Shown here: in pieces, positions 8,662 through 16,354 of the stretch
Position numbering within the stretch: the stretch's first letter is position 1
Layout of the letters: every line of letters begins with the position of its first letter
Source: Vibrio caribbeanicus ATCC BAA-2122
GTDB lineage: Bacteria > Pseudomonadota > Gammaproteobacteria > Enterobacterales > Vibrionaceae
Assembly (NCBI RefSeq): GCF_000165125.1
Contig: NZ_AEIU01000099.1
Location: 1-64,000, forward strand
Direction of reading: 5' to 3'
DNA: 64,000 nucleotides
Translations under genes and position numbers: made by a program
Notes under the pieces: model-generated
Database searches by the model: none
What the model saw: the letters and a program-made list of their open reading frames with translations, nothing else
Told to the model about the DNA's origin: nothing

Positions 8662-9139
8662 ATATCTATCATTGAGCCTAATACTCTGCAGTCTATCTGT
8701 CCAAGCAGAAAATCCTGACGTCTGGGCCAAACAGCTCAAAACTGAAATGGAATCCAATTATACTCTTCTAAATAATCGAGTGTCCGAATGTAAATCAATG
8801 AGAAAAGATTTTGATTATTCAAAAACACTCGATACGCAGTGGTTTACGGGTTTAGATAAATCCGAAAAACAAGCCATTATCAAATATGGCTTTGCCTATG
8901 CATCACAACAATGTGCGCTTAAAGAACGTCAAAGCTATACTAACTCTTTGATAAATTACGTCGCCTATTCAGGAGATAAAGAACCGCTAAACGAGTGGTT
9001 AAAGCTTTTAGAAGGAGACAAGAATTTACAACAAGAAATTAATTCTATTGGTATTGTGGACACTCAAAAGTTTGTCTCTGCCTATTTGTCCACTCCTTTT
9101 GATGCTCTTAAGCTACTAAAAAGTCATAAGTTGTTTTAA
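8651..9139 (+). CDS. Exported protein of unknown function, island segment 1
   Basis: A 162-residue protein with a clear Sec signal peptide: MHFKYLSLSLILCSLSVQA, cleaved before ENPDVW. The mature part is mostly helical and charged, with three cysteines (in VSECKSM, SQQCALK and, unpaired, in the leader) that could give one periplasmic disulfide. I start at the ATG at 8651; an in-frame GTG at 8642 would add three residues. GGGAG lies 11 bases upstream. The gene overlaps the preceding ORF and is followed by an inverted repeat. No family recognised. Confidence 0.6.
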   Translation: MHFKYLSLSLILCSLSVQAENPDVWAKQLKTEMESNYTLLNNRVSECKSMRKDFDYSKTLDTQWFTGLDKSEKQAIIKYGFAYASQQCALKERQSYTNSLINYVAYSGDKEPLNEWLKLLEGDKNLQQEINSIGIVDTQKFVSAYLSTPFDALKLLKSHKLF

Positions 9140-9145
9140 TAAAAT

Positions 9146-9177
9146 GTCCAATTTCTATTTGTAAATAGGAATTGGAC
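9146..9177. repeat. Inverted repeat after the exported-protein gene
   Basis: GTCCAATT (9146-9153) and AATTGGAC (9170-9177) enclose CTATTT and AAATAG, giving a long stem with one mismatch and almost no loop. It lies 7 bases after the stop at 9139. No T-run follows on the plus strand, so it may be a weak terminator or an mRNA-stabilising hairpin. Confidence 0.5.
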
Positions 9178-9240
9178 AAAAATGTGTCAGTGGTTTTACT
9201 AAATTAGTAAGTCACCAATAACTTCAGGTATGGCAAGTTT

Positions 9241-9322
9241 ACTGGTGAAGAGCTGGTGCGATGAGTAACATCGCACCAGAAAAAGTATTGGCTGGGTTCG
9301 CACTAAGTGACGTTACGTTAAA
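9241..9322. repeat. Middle hairpin repeat, copy 1
   Basis: A perfect 11-bp stem (CTGGTGCGATG with CATCGCACCAG, 9253-9279) closes a 5-base loop. Conserved flanks follow: AAAAGTATTGG and TAAGTGACGTTACGTTAAAT. The whole stretch recurs at 13116-13199, where a G-C pair of the stem has become A-T by changes on both sides. It separates the two cargo slots of segment 1. It has no T-run and no coding potential. The rest of 9178-9486 shows nothing recognisable except the AAGGAG ribosome site before 9487. Confidence 0.7.
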
Positions 9323-9486
9323 TTTAATTCCTCACATTAAAATACATGTTGCCATCTAAAATTCAAAAAAACGCTTTAAGTCTCTGATTTTATATTGACC
9401 ATGAAAGGTTAAATAGGCATAAATCAACGTATAAATACTGCATCTCGCCGTATAGAAAGCGTTAACTGGTAAAAGGAGTATTAACA

Positions 9487-10296
9487 TTGGAAGAGCTTAT
9501 AGCCCAGTATACGGGGGCAAATGAAGATGAAAGGCTAACTCGACAGTACATCACACAGCTAGAGTTTGACACAACAATGCATAAACTAATGCCTTATTTG
9601 TCAAATGGTAAATCGGTGTGTGAGTTGGGAGCAGCTACAGGTCGCTATTCTTTGACTTTTGCAAAAATGGGCTGTGATGTAACAGCTGTAGAGCTTGTGC
9701 CTGACCAAGTCGATATTTTAAACACCAAAGCAAAATCTGAGGGCATCGAATTAAAAGTGTTTGAAGGTAATGCATGTAAAGTGCCATTTATCGAAAGCAA
9801 CTCTCAAGATCTTTGTGTAATCCTAGGCCCTCTTTACCATTTGAAAACTCAACATGAGAGAGAGCTGGCGATCAACGAAGCATTTCGAATTTTGAAGCCG
9901 AATGGAGTGTTAGCAGTTGCCTACATATCTCGTTTTTTTGTCGCGGGACTGTTCGCTCAGCAATTTCCAGAACTAGTAACTCCAGAAGTACTAATTGAAC
10001 TAAATAAACATGGCACAGTTTCAAACTCGAAAGCAGATAGATTTTTCAACATAGGGTACTTTGCCACACCAACTGAAGTGGAAAGTTTGGTACAAGACAA
10101 AGGTTTTAGTGTTATCGGACACTCTGCGACAGACGGTTTTGGACGCTATATATCTAACGGTGTAAATAACTTTACGCCATCTCAATATCAAACTTGGTTA
10201 GACTATCACTTAATAAATTGTGATGAGCCAACTTTATTGGGCTCAAGCAATCATGGCTTAGTGGTCGCTAGAAAAGTCAGTTATCAAACTGTTTAA
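9487..10296 (+). CDS. Class I SAM-dependent methyltransferase
   Basis: A 269-residue cytoplasmic enzyme of the Rossmann-fold methyltransferase superfamily. Motif I is VCELGAATGRYSLTFAKMG (residues about 40-58), the acidic end of beta-2 is TAVELVPDQV, motif III is LCVILGPLYHLKT, and motif IV contains FRILKPNGVLAVAYIS. This is the Methyltransf_11/25 type, used on small molecules, quinones or antibiotics; the substrate cannot be told. It starts at TTG (9487), supported by AAGGAG eight bases upstream; no ATG lies nearby in frame. It is the only gene in the second cargo slot of segment 1. The matching slot of segment 2 holds the acyl-ACP cluster. Confidence 0.75.
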   Translation: MEELIAQYTGANEDERLTRQYITQLEFDTTMHKLMPYLSNGKSVCELGAATGRYSLTFAKMGCDVTAVELVPDQVDILNTKAKSEGIELKVFEGNACKVPFIESNSQDLCVILGPLYHLKTQHERELAINEAFRILKPNGVLAVAYISRFFVAGLFAQQFPELVTPEVLIELNKHGTVSNSKADRFFNIGYFATPTEVESLVQDKGFSVIGHSATDGFGRYISNGVNNFTPSQYQTWLDYHLINCDEPTLLGSSNHGLVVARKVSYQTV

Positions 10297-10333
10297 GAGT
10301 GATTCGCAATGCTTGGCGTTAGAAATCTGGTGT

Positions 10334-10639
10334 TCATTATTCCTATTATGGCAAATGTGTGTGTTTGCTATCAGAAAAAGCCACTAGACCGCCTCAAACG
10401 CTCTTAGTGAAGATTTTCGACACTTGTTCAAGGCGGTATGCTTCCATAACGCCTTGTAAGTGTGTGACGCTTCAAGAGCGGTTTGTAGAGCAAAAGTCAT
10501 CGAGTTGCTTTTAACTAACAACTGCACTCTGATACTCATTTTTCGTACTTTATGAGCTTTGGGTTTCAGATTAGTTATGTTTAGTCAAAACCCATCTGAC
10601 CGAGAGAGTGGCCTTTTTGGCGAAACTAACAATGGGGCA
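10334..10639. repeat. Element right end, copy A (part 1)
   Basis: This 306-base stretch matches 16355-16659 along its length with many scattered substitutions, so the copies are old. On the minus strand it contains a short open frame (10539 to 10384, 51 codons, containing SNSMTFALQTALEA) that is broken by a stop in copy B, so any former gene is decayed. The match is interrupted at GGGGCA (10634-10639) and resumes at the second GGGGCA (11169-11174). Nothing else is recognisable between 10297 and 10825. Confidence 0.75.
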
Positions 10640-10659
10640 TTTTTAATTTACAGCATTCC

Positions 10660-10726
10660 AACTGTGAAGGTTCTGGACACTTCTGAGTTAAGAAGTGCTA
10701 ACTGTGAGGGTTCTGGATATAACTGA
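10660..10726. repeat. Two direct repeats with a 40-base period
   Basis: ACTGTGAAGGTTCTGGACAC followed by TTCTGAG, from 10661, is repeated from 10701 as ACTGTGAGGGTTCTGGATAT followed by AACTGAG. A related string, CTGGACACTTCTGAGTTA, stands at 8149-8166 in the left end of segment 1. They could be solo ends of an insertion sequence. No transposase is present, so this remains a guess. Confidence 0.45.
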
Positions 10727-10825
10727 GCACAACGTTAGCGAAGCCTTCTATGTCTGGCGAGCATGCTTATTCGTCATTGATGTTATCTCACCATTTCGGC
10801 ATTATGGTGCCCTGATTTATTATGT

Positions 10826-11077
10826 ATGGGACCTCCAGTGGAGAATGATTACAAGAGAGTACAATCCAAGGAAGCACTTATTGCGTTGTTGAACTCTCTG
10901 GCTCAACAAGATACAGATAATTGGGAAAACATGTCCACACAGGATTACCTTCAAGCATTGGCGGCTTGGCTTGAAAGTTCTGATGCCTTTTATGACAATG
11001 CAAAGATTTCAATATCACACTCACCAAGCTGGCAGTTATTCGCTGATGCTATGCAAGCAGCAACAATTTATGAATGA
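10826..11077 (+). CDS. Small protein resembling the DUF7660 family
   Basis: Up to 83 residues. The core DNWENMSTQDYLQALAAWL, the following ESSDAFYDN and the C-terminal SPSWQLFADAMQAATIYE match my memory of the DUF7660 family: short acidic proteins with an ENxSLxDFLEALAAWL core that often stand alone in mobile regions. The start is uncertain. The ATG at 10826 has no good ribosome site, and a GTG at 10838 preceded by GGGA gives a product beginning MENDYKRVQ. The gene lies inside a stretch inserted between the two halves of the element right end, bounded by GGGGCA on both sides. Function unknown. Confidence 0.5.
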   Translation: MGPPVENDYKRVQSKEALIALLNSLAQQDTDNWENMSTQDYLQALAAWLESSDAFYDNAKISISHSPSWQLFADAMQAATIYE

Positions 11078-11168
11078 GCTATTTTGGGGAATAGATATTT
11101 TTACAGGAGTGTGTCCTGAATAATTTTCGTCCCCGAAGGGGTGCAGAACATTTGTTCTAACACGGAAA

Positions 11169-11245
11169 GGGGCAGAAATGAGTTAGAGCGGTTCACCTAT
11201 GGTACACCTTGAAGTCACAAAGCCCTTTAAATACTTAAAAAGTGC
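11169..11245. repeat. Element right end, copy A (part 2)
   Basis: This 77-base stretch matches 16654-16730, also 77 bases, and directly precedes the second attachment-site copy, just as its partner precedes the third. It marks the right boundary of segment 1. It includes ACACCTTGAAGTCAC, a string also found at 28175-28189. Confidence 0.75.
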
Positions 11246-11460
11246 GTCCAATCCAGCATGGGAGCAATGGAAAATCGATTTGCGGCGAATGTGTGGGTGT
11301 TTTCAGGCTTCATTAGGTGTTACTCAAAATCTTACTATTGTCGATAACAACAGATACTGACAACAATGACACTTTAATGGGGTGGAGTTTTTAAAGTTAC
11401 CTCATACTCCCAGTCTTGTTAATATACATATTTCAGATTCAAAAAAACGCAAATCTGGAC
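11246..11460. repeat. dusA attachment-site repeat, copy 2, fused to element left end
   Basis: Bases 11246-11377 copy the dusA 5' end and its upstream flank (7360-7491); 11378-11460 copy 8072-8153. The dusA part keeps codons 1-23 on the minus strand but has no gene behind it. The junction at 11377 removes 580 bases relative to copy 1, including most of the phage remnant. The copy opens segment 2. Confidence 0.8.
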
Positions 11461-11780
11461 AAAAGCATGTGAGTACACAAAAGTACACCTTTGTGATCAC
11501 CAAGCGACTTTGTCGTTCGCTTAATTACCGAGGGAAAATATCCATACTTTAGGTGTGTGTCCCCGCTGCATACTCGCTTACTGCAATTTCTAATAATGTG
11601 ACTATCAAAATCAGGGTAATACCTGATAGGTCCTTTATAGGCTTTTATTTACAATCAAGACCATTTTGAGCACCCTCTTTTCTCATGAAATTAGACAAAA
11701 CAGCTCGAAGAAGAAAACACCTTTTTTTAACGAAAAATCATCATTTTAATTGTAATAATAAGTTTAGGTAGATACCGGAA
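11461..11780. other. Intergenic stretch without recognised features
   Basis: A/T-rich sequence between the left end of segment 2 and the lipoprotein gene. I see no ORF, RNA gene or repeat. It must contain the lipoprotein promoter, but no convincing -35/-10 pair stands out. Confidence 0.4.
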
Positions 11781-12977
11781 ATGAATATGAAATCCATATG
11801 GATAATATTGTTGTCACTTTTTTTATACGCATGTGGGGGAGGAGGAGGTGATGGTTCTAAAGAAACCTCTAGTCCCTCTAGTCCGTCCACAACGCTAACT
11901 TACCAGTCTTCAAATCAGGGACGCGCCCTCATCAATGTCGCTGGACTAAGTGAAACGACATTTACGATTGAAAACTCCAGTTCGGCTCAGTTGACCATCA
12001 CCACAGAAACGTCAGGTTTGGCAGCAGGATTTTCGGTGACCAACAATCAATGTCAGGGAGCGAATCTAGCTACTTCTGATACATGCCAAATCACGGTCCA
12101 ATACCAAAGAGATGAAAACTCTCAAGGAAGTATAACAGTCAGTGGCATAGCTCAAAATGGTAATCACCGGACAACTCTAGACTTGCCCGTATTTGGTATT
12201 GTTGATCCATTTAATAATAATACGGAAGAATATTCTGGCCACATTGATCCCACCAGCGCTTTTTGTAGCGTAATTGACCCTACATTGGTAAATTGTCATT
12301 TATACAAACTAGGTCAGGTGACATCTCCAGAACAAGATGCTTGGAGAACAGGAAGTGCCTCCTATCCATTAGCGTTCAATGCACCACTGATACAGACATA
12401 TTTTCCCGATCAATTTCTCTTTATGACTCCTTTGGTTGCAAAGCATTCCTGCTCATCAGCAGAGTTTTATTTTGTTGCCCAGTATGGCTCCACTGTCTCA
12501 GGCGCTATCGATACCAACAACCAAGAAGATAATGTCTTTATCAAATATCATCCGCTTATGGCGAATGGGCTAACGAATGGAGTCGCAGGTAATGCTGTCA
12601 ACTTCTCTGGTAGGTTAAATCTATCCACAAGTTCGGGTGATAGTTTCGCAGACAACATCACTCAGTCAGCCCATGATAGTGTTTGGTCTGGACCAAGTAA
12701 CGTGGCAGGGTTGCAGCAATTGCTCAATACTAATACTAACACTTACGTTACATCATCCTACAAAGATTCCAATAACGGTAAAGCGGTATACACCGTTAAC
12801 AGTCTTCTCAATAAAGACGACTTGCAAGCGTTGCTGACGTATTTACAAACCAACCCCAACCCACATGAAATTGAGACCCCTGCCGATGCTCCTGACTTGC
12901 AAGAGCCTGCTTTCCAGGCAAGTGTACGTCAGTACCGTGAAATAATCGCTCAACATTGCCTGACAGGATTCAATTGA
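11781..12977 (+). CDS. Lipoprotein of unknown function, island segment 2
   Basis: A 398-residue exported lipoprotein. The signal peptide ends in a lipobox LFLYAC, followed by a polyglycine run (GGGGG) and a serine/proline/threonine linker to about residue 40. Position +2 after the lipidated cysteine is glycine, so sorting to the outer membrane is expected. Residues about 45-140 look like an immunoglobulin-type fold of the kind in which choice-of-anchor domains capture paired cysteines (NNQCQGANL ... TSDTCQITV). The remaining 250 residues contain several cysteines and match nothing I know. It occupies the first cargo slot of segment 2, where segment 1 has another exported protein. Confidence 0.7.
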   Translation: MNMKSIWIILLSLFLYACGGGGGDGSKETSSPSSPSTTLTYQSSNQGRALINVAGLSETTFTIENSSSAQLTITTETSGLAAGFSVTNNQCQGANLATSDTCQITVQYQRDENSQGSITVSGIAQNGNHRTTLDLPVFGIVDPFNNNTEEYSGHIDPTSAFCSVIDPTLVNCHLYKLGQVTSPEQDAWRTGSASYPLAFNAPLIQTYFPDQFLFMTPLVAKHSCSSAEFYFVAQYGSTVSGAIDTNNQEDNVFIKYHPLMANGLTNGVAGNAVNFSGRLNLSTSSGDSFADNITQSAHDSVWSGPSNVAGLQQLLNTNTNTYVTSSYKDSNNGKAVYTVNSLLNKDDLQALLTYLQTNPNPHEIETPADAPDLQEPAFQASVRQYREIIAQHCLTGFN

Positions 12978-13010
12978 ATAAGGCTTATATAGGAGCCCTA
13001 AGGGATTTCT

Positions 13011-13035
13011 GGGGCATTTTCGTTTTTGATGCCCC
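13011..13035. repeat. Inverted repeat after the lipoprotein gene
   Basis: GGGGCAT (13011-13017) and ATGCCCC (13029-13035) pair around an 11-base T-rich loop, 33 bases past the stop. No T-run follows, so it is at best a weak terminator. Confidence 0.4.
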
Positions 13036-13115
13036 GATAGCAAAGCTTTGGACAAAACCTTGCCAGCGCTTTAATAAATCATAAAGCCATCAATAAATAG
13101 GGTGTGAAAAAATAT

Positions 13116-13199
13116 ACTTGTAAAGAGCTAGTGCGATGAGTAGCATCACACTAGCAAAAGTATTGGTTTAGGTGCATATTAAGCGACGTTACGTTAAAT
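13116..13199. repeat. Middle hairpin repeat, copy 2
   Basis: Counterpart of 9241-9322. The stem is CTAGTGCGATG with CATCACACTAG, so one pair has changed from G-C to A-T on both arms while a second position is now mismatched. The flanks AAAAGTATTGG and TAAGCGACGTTACGTTAAAT are nearly unchanged. It lies between the lipoprotein and the convergent acyltransferase gene, the same relative place as copy 1 in segment 1. Confidence 0.7.
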
Positions 13200-13227
13200 T
13201 GAGAACCTTCGCACTACGGGTGTTATG

Positions 13228-13971
13228 TTAACTATCGATTTCAGATAACCATGCCTTAACATCACTATCAGTATAACCTCTATGAAAGCGATACCTCCAT
13301 GGGTACGCTTTTTGTTTTATATTCCCTTTAAGTCTAAGAATATTGGACTTGCACAATTTTTTAGCGGGGTTCCCTGAAAAAACCAAACCGGTATCAATAT
13401 TATTTTTAACAACACTACCTGCTGCGACTACAGAATCTTTACCAACTATAACACCAGGAAGTATTAAGACTTTAGAAGCCAGAACAACAAAATCCTCAAT
13501 AACAACACCCTCTAAAGTTTCACTTGGTGGTGTTGGATCGTTTGTTAGTAAGACTTCAGGAAACATCCAAACATACTGTCCAACTTTTGATGCTTTTCCA
13601 ATATGAACATCAGCATGCATTTTTGTAAAATTACCTATTTCACAATCGCCTTGAATGTCACCCCGAGATCCTAATTGAACGTTGGTACCTATACTGCTAT
13701 TTTCACGAATAGTTACATAGTGTCCAGATACAAAATTATGACCAATGTTAGATCCAGTGTATAAACAGCTATGGCTTCTAATTCTTGAGTTGTCACCAAT
13801 AATTAAGGCGTCACTGTTAGCTAACGGTGTAGGAATTCCTAATTCACAATAATTATCTATCGTTGAGTTATCACCAATTTCCACAAAATCATGGATAATA
13901 CAAAATGCGCCAATTGTTACATTATTTCCAATTTTTGCATTTGGTGAGATAATAGCACTTGGATGTATCAT
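13228..13971 (-). CDS. Left-handed beta-helix acyltransferase (LpxA/WbbJ-like)
   Basis: A 247-residue trimeric-type transferase built of hexapeptide repeats. It begins IHPSAIISPNAKIGNNVTIG and carries regular [LIV]GxxxX repeats to about residue 200, ending with the common SGNPAKKL segment and a short C-terminal helix. Enzymes of this fold move acyl groups from ACP or CoA to sugars; the presence of its own ACP gene three places upstream suggests an acyl-ACP donor. The histidine in KMHADVHIG is a candidate general base. Last gene of a tightly packed four-gene unit (stop and start codons overlap by one base with the reductase gene). Confidence 0.8.
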   Translation of the reverse strand: MIHPSAIISPNAKIGNNVTIGAFCIIHDFVEIGDNSTIDNYCELGIPTPLANSDALIIGDNSRIRSHSCLYTGSNIGHNFVSGHYVTIRENSSIGTNVQLGSRGDIQGDCEIGNFTKMHADVHIGKASKVGQYVWMFPEVLLTNDPTPPSETLEGVVIEDFVVLASKVLILPGVIVGKDSVVAAGSVVKNNIDTGLVFSGNPAKKLCKSNILRLKGNIKQKAYPWRYRFHRGYTDSDVKAWLSEIDS

Positions 13972-14693
13972 TACGCGGTACTCCCTGCATCAACGGTAAA
14001 GGTAGCACCTGTAACGCCCGCAGCATCTTCAGACAGCAGGAACAAAGCCATGCTAGCAGCATCTTTTACATTTGCTAGACGACCCAAGCAACTGCGTCTT
14101 TTGATTTTTTCAAGCTTGTCACCAACTAAGCCTCCAGTCATATTTGTTTCCATATAACCAGGTGCGAGCGTATTAACTGTGATCTGAGATCTACCTAACT
14201 CTCGAGCTAAAGATTTTGTAAAACCACCGAGAGCTGACTTGGTAGCGCCATAAACACTCAAACCATTGAAACCTGTAGAGCCAATAATTGAACCAACATT
14301 AACAATACGGCCACCACGATTTAGTAACATAGAGCGAGATACATACTTTGTCAGTAGGATAGGAGCTTCAACATTGACTTTCAGGAGTGACGAAATATCA
14401 GATTCATGCATAGTTGCTAATACACCATCATGACCAAGAGCAGCGTTATTGATTAACCCAAAAATATGCCCGTGTTCTTTAGTGATCTTCTTAACCAACA
14501 TTGATATATCTTTTACTTCAGAAAAATCATATTGATAAAAGAATACTGCCTCTGGATTACTGTCTTGTAGTTGCTGGTACTCATCCGTTGGCGTGCGGCT
14601 TATACCAAGTACTTTATATCCTGCTTCAGAAAGCATTTTTGATGTTTCTAACCCAAGTCCTTTGGCACAGCCTGTAATTATTACATTTTTCAT
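13971..14693 (-). CDS. SDR-family 3-oxoacyl-ACP reductase (FabG-like)
   Basis: A 240-residue short-chain dehydrogenase/reductase. The N-terminal NAD(P) site is TGCAKGLG (residues 8-15), the NNAALG segment follows at about residue 86, the catalytic serine is in VNVGSIIGS, and YGATK supplies the tyrosine and lysine. It ends GVTGATFTVDAGSTA in FabG style. FabG-type enzymes reduce 3-oxoacyl-ACP to 3-hydroxyacyl-ACP with NADPH. It overlaps both neighbours by one base. In context it probably reduces an acyl group carried on the ACP at 16029. Primary fabG is elsewhere in the genome, so this is a specialised copy. Confidence 0.82.
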   Translation of the reverse strand: MKNVIITGCAKGLGLETSKMLSEAGYKVLGISRTPTDEYQQLQDSNPEAVFFYQYDFSEVKDISMLVKKITKEHGHIFGLINNAALGHDGVLATMHESDISSLLKVNVEAPILLTKYVSRSMLLNRGGRIVNVGSIIGSTGFNGLSVYGATKSALGGFTKSLARELGRSQITVNTLAPGYMETNMTGGLVGDKLEKIKRRSCLGRLANVKDAASMALFLLSEDAAGVTGATFTVDAGSTA

Positions 14694-16048
14694 TAACTTC
14701 TCACTTTTTTACCTGTCGCATTGGTTTTTATCGAATCAACAACTTTAATCAATGCTGGCACCTCAAATGACTGAAGACCTTTTTTACTGAATGATAAAAC
14801 TTCTCGTTTAATCTCTTTAGATGAGTATTCTTTTGCACTCTCATCAATAATAATCTCACAAGCGACAAGAGAACCAAGTACTGGGTTGGCTTTGGAGAAA
14901 ACCTTTGCCATAACGACATATGGATGCTGTTCAAGTACAGACTCCACTTTTTCGGGCATTACTTTATTACCACCAACGTTAATTGATCCACTTTCCCGAC
15001 CTTGGAAAAGGACTCTATCATTTTCAATACGGACCATATCCCCCGTATTAATGAATCCTTCATCATTAACCTCTAGCTCTCCTTTCACAAACCTAGAGCA
15101 ACCGTTAGCACTTTTTATCCATAAGTTGCTATCAATAATTTTTAGTTGGCAAGATAGGTTAGATTCATTAGTTAAATATGAACAAGGAAATCCTTCTTTT
15201 TTATCCTTAACCACAAAGCCTACGCCAGCTTCTGTTGAAGCGTATATATGAATAATAGTTGCAGAAGGATAGCGCTGTTCTAATGCAGATAGCACGCTTT
15301 GGCTGCTGATTTCTCCCCCTAAGGTTATTCGCTTGAACGAAAGGTGAAGATGTTCAGGTTCCATTAACAGTTTACGCCAAAAAGATGGGGTAGCCGATAA
15401 GCAATTCACAGAAGAGCTTGCAAACAGCATGATTACCTCACTCATGCTTGCTACGTTTGAAGGTACTGAGAGCGTTGAACCAGAGGCTAGGGCTTGAAGG
15501 TAAACCTGTAACCCTGCAAACCGATTAATGTCATAGGTCAATCCCCAAGTGAACTCGCTCCCTCGTTCAACATTATCTTTCGTAGTCATGAGTAATGTTG
15601 ACAGTGAGTAGCTAGCCAGTTTTGGGGTACCTGTAGTTCCTGATGTCGCTAGAATATAGGATCTTGTTTCGTCGTCATTAACAGATGATGGCCCCGATAC
15701 TGCTTTGATTCCTTGAACTTGCCCTTCAGATAGAGATATAACGTATTGGATATCAGCAGATTGATAGAAGGCATCTTCATGCCCTTCTGTATCTTGGGGT
15801 AGCAACAATACATTGCGACAAATACTGTCAATTGCAGGAAGAAGTAATGCTAAAGATTCACGATCATGAGAAATTATGGCGCAGTTTTTATCAGCAAGTT
15901 GAGGGAAGTCTAAGGAGAACTTTTTACTAATTTTCACTACATCATGATACGTGTAGGATGATACTTGTGTTTCAAGAAAAATTCTATTGAGAGGTACTCG
16001 TTTTACAAGTTCAATCAAACGAGTGGAATTATGCTGAGTATTTTTCAT
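14693..16048 (-). CDS. AMP-forming acyl ligase (ANL superfamily), probably acyl-ACP ligase
   Basis: A 451-residue adenylating enzyme. It has the P-loop-like motif TSGTTGTPK (near residue 135), the IYASTEAG motif, the TGD motif in FINTGDMVRI, the hinge region with GRESGSINVGGNKVMP, and the C-terminal lysine in TNATGKK that is needed for adenylation, so it looks complete and active. It is shorter than fatty acyl-CoA ligases (about 550 residues) and closer to enzymes that load small acids onto carrier proteins. The adjacent ACP gene (20-base overlap) is the likely acceptor. The substrate acid is unknown. Overlaps the reductase gene by one base. Confidence 0.8.
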   Translation of the reverse strand: MKNTQHNSTRLIELVKRVPLNRIFLETQVSSYTYHDVVKISKKFSLDFPQLADKNCAIISHDRESLALLLPAIDSICRNVLLLPQDTEGHEDAFYQSADIQYVISLSEGQVQGIKAVSGPSSVNDDETRSYILATSGTTGTPKLASYSLSTLLMTTKDNVERGSEFTWGLTYDINRFAGLQVYLQALASGSTLSVPSNVASMSEVIMLFASSSVNCLSATPSFWRKLLMEPEHLHLSFKRITLGGEISSQSVLSALEQRYPSATIIHIYASTEAGVGFVVKDKKEGFPCSYLTNESNLSCQLKIIDSNLWIKSANGCSRFVKGELEVNDEGFINTGDMVRIENDRVLFQGRESGSINVGGNKVMPEKVESVLEQHPYVVMAKVFSKANPVLGSLVACEIIIDESAKEYSSKEIKREVLSFSKKGLQSFEVPALIKVVDSIKTNATGKKVRS

Positions 16049-16274
16049 AAATAGCTACAAATTCACCAAAAGTTGTAGGGTAGACAGCATCTTCCATCTT
16101 TTGGAATGGGTCTAAATCTAGTTCTTCTTCGAGTAAAGCAACAAGAATTGCAAAGCCAAGAGAGTCCAAACCACTATCAAGTAGAACTTGATCATCAGGG
16201 ATTTCGTCATAACGTTGTTCTACATCCATTTGCTCTAGAGCTTCATTAAATTTTTCTAAGATGATTTTTTTCAT
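16029..16274 (-). CDS. Acyl carrier protein
   Basis: An 81-residue acidic four-helix protein with the 4'-phosphopantetheine attachment motif LDSGLDSLGF, in which the serine of DSL is modified. It is distinct from the housekeeping AcpP, whose motif is GADSLDTVEL. The start at 16274 (MKKIILEKF) is typical; a GTG at 16283 is also in frame, and neither has a strong ribosome site. First gene of the four-gene unit ACP, ligase, reductase, acyltransferase. A dedicated carrier suggests acyl chemistry kept apart from fatty acid synthesis. Confidence 0.85.
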   Translation of the reverse strand: MKKIILEKFNEALEQMDVEQRYDEIPDDQVLLDSGLDSLGFAILVALLEEELDLDPFQKMEDAVYPTTFGEFVAIYEKYSA

Positions 16275-16354
16275 ATCGACCACTAGTTAGAGACTGATTA
16301 ATTAAAGATTCCAATTATCTCATATTAACTATGAAAAAAAAATTATTTTAGTAG

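Noticed and set aside
10297-10330. Sequence GCTTGGCGTTAG after the methyltransferase stop, resembling the end of an integron attC site.
   Set aside because: Only the last dozen bases fit; no matching left end or fold of a full attC site is present, and no cassette array or integrase is nearby.
10695-10892. A 65-codon plus-strand ORF overlapping the DUF7660-like gene.
   Set aside because: Cysteine- and tryptophan-rich translation without a start signal; the overlapping frame has a family-like sequence.
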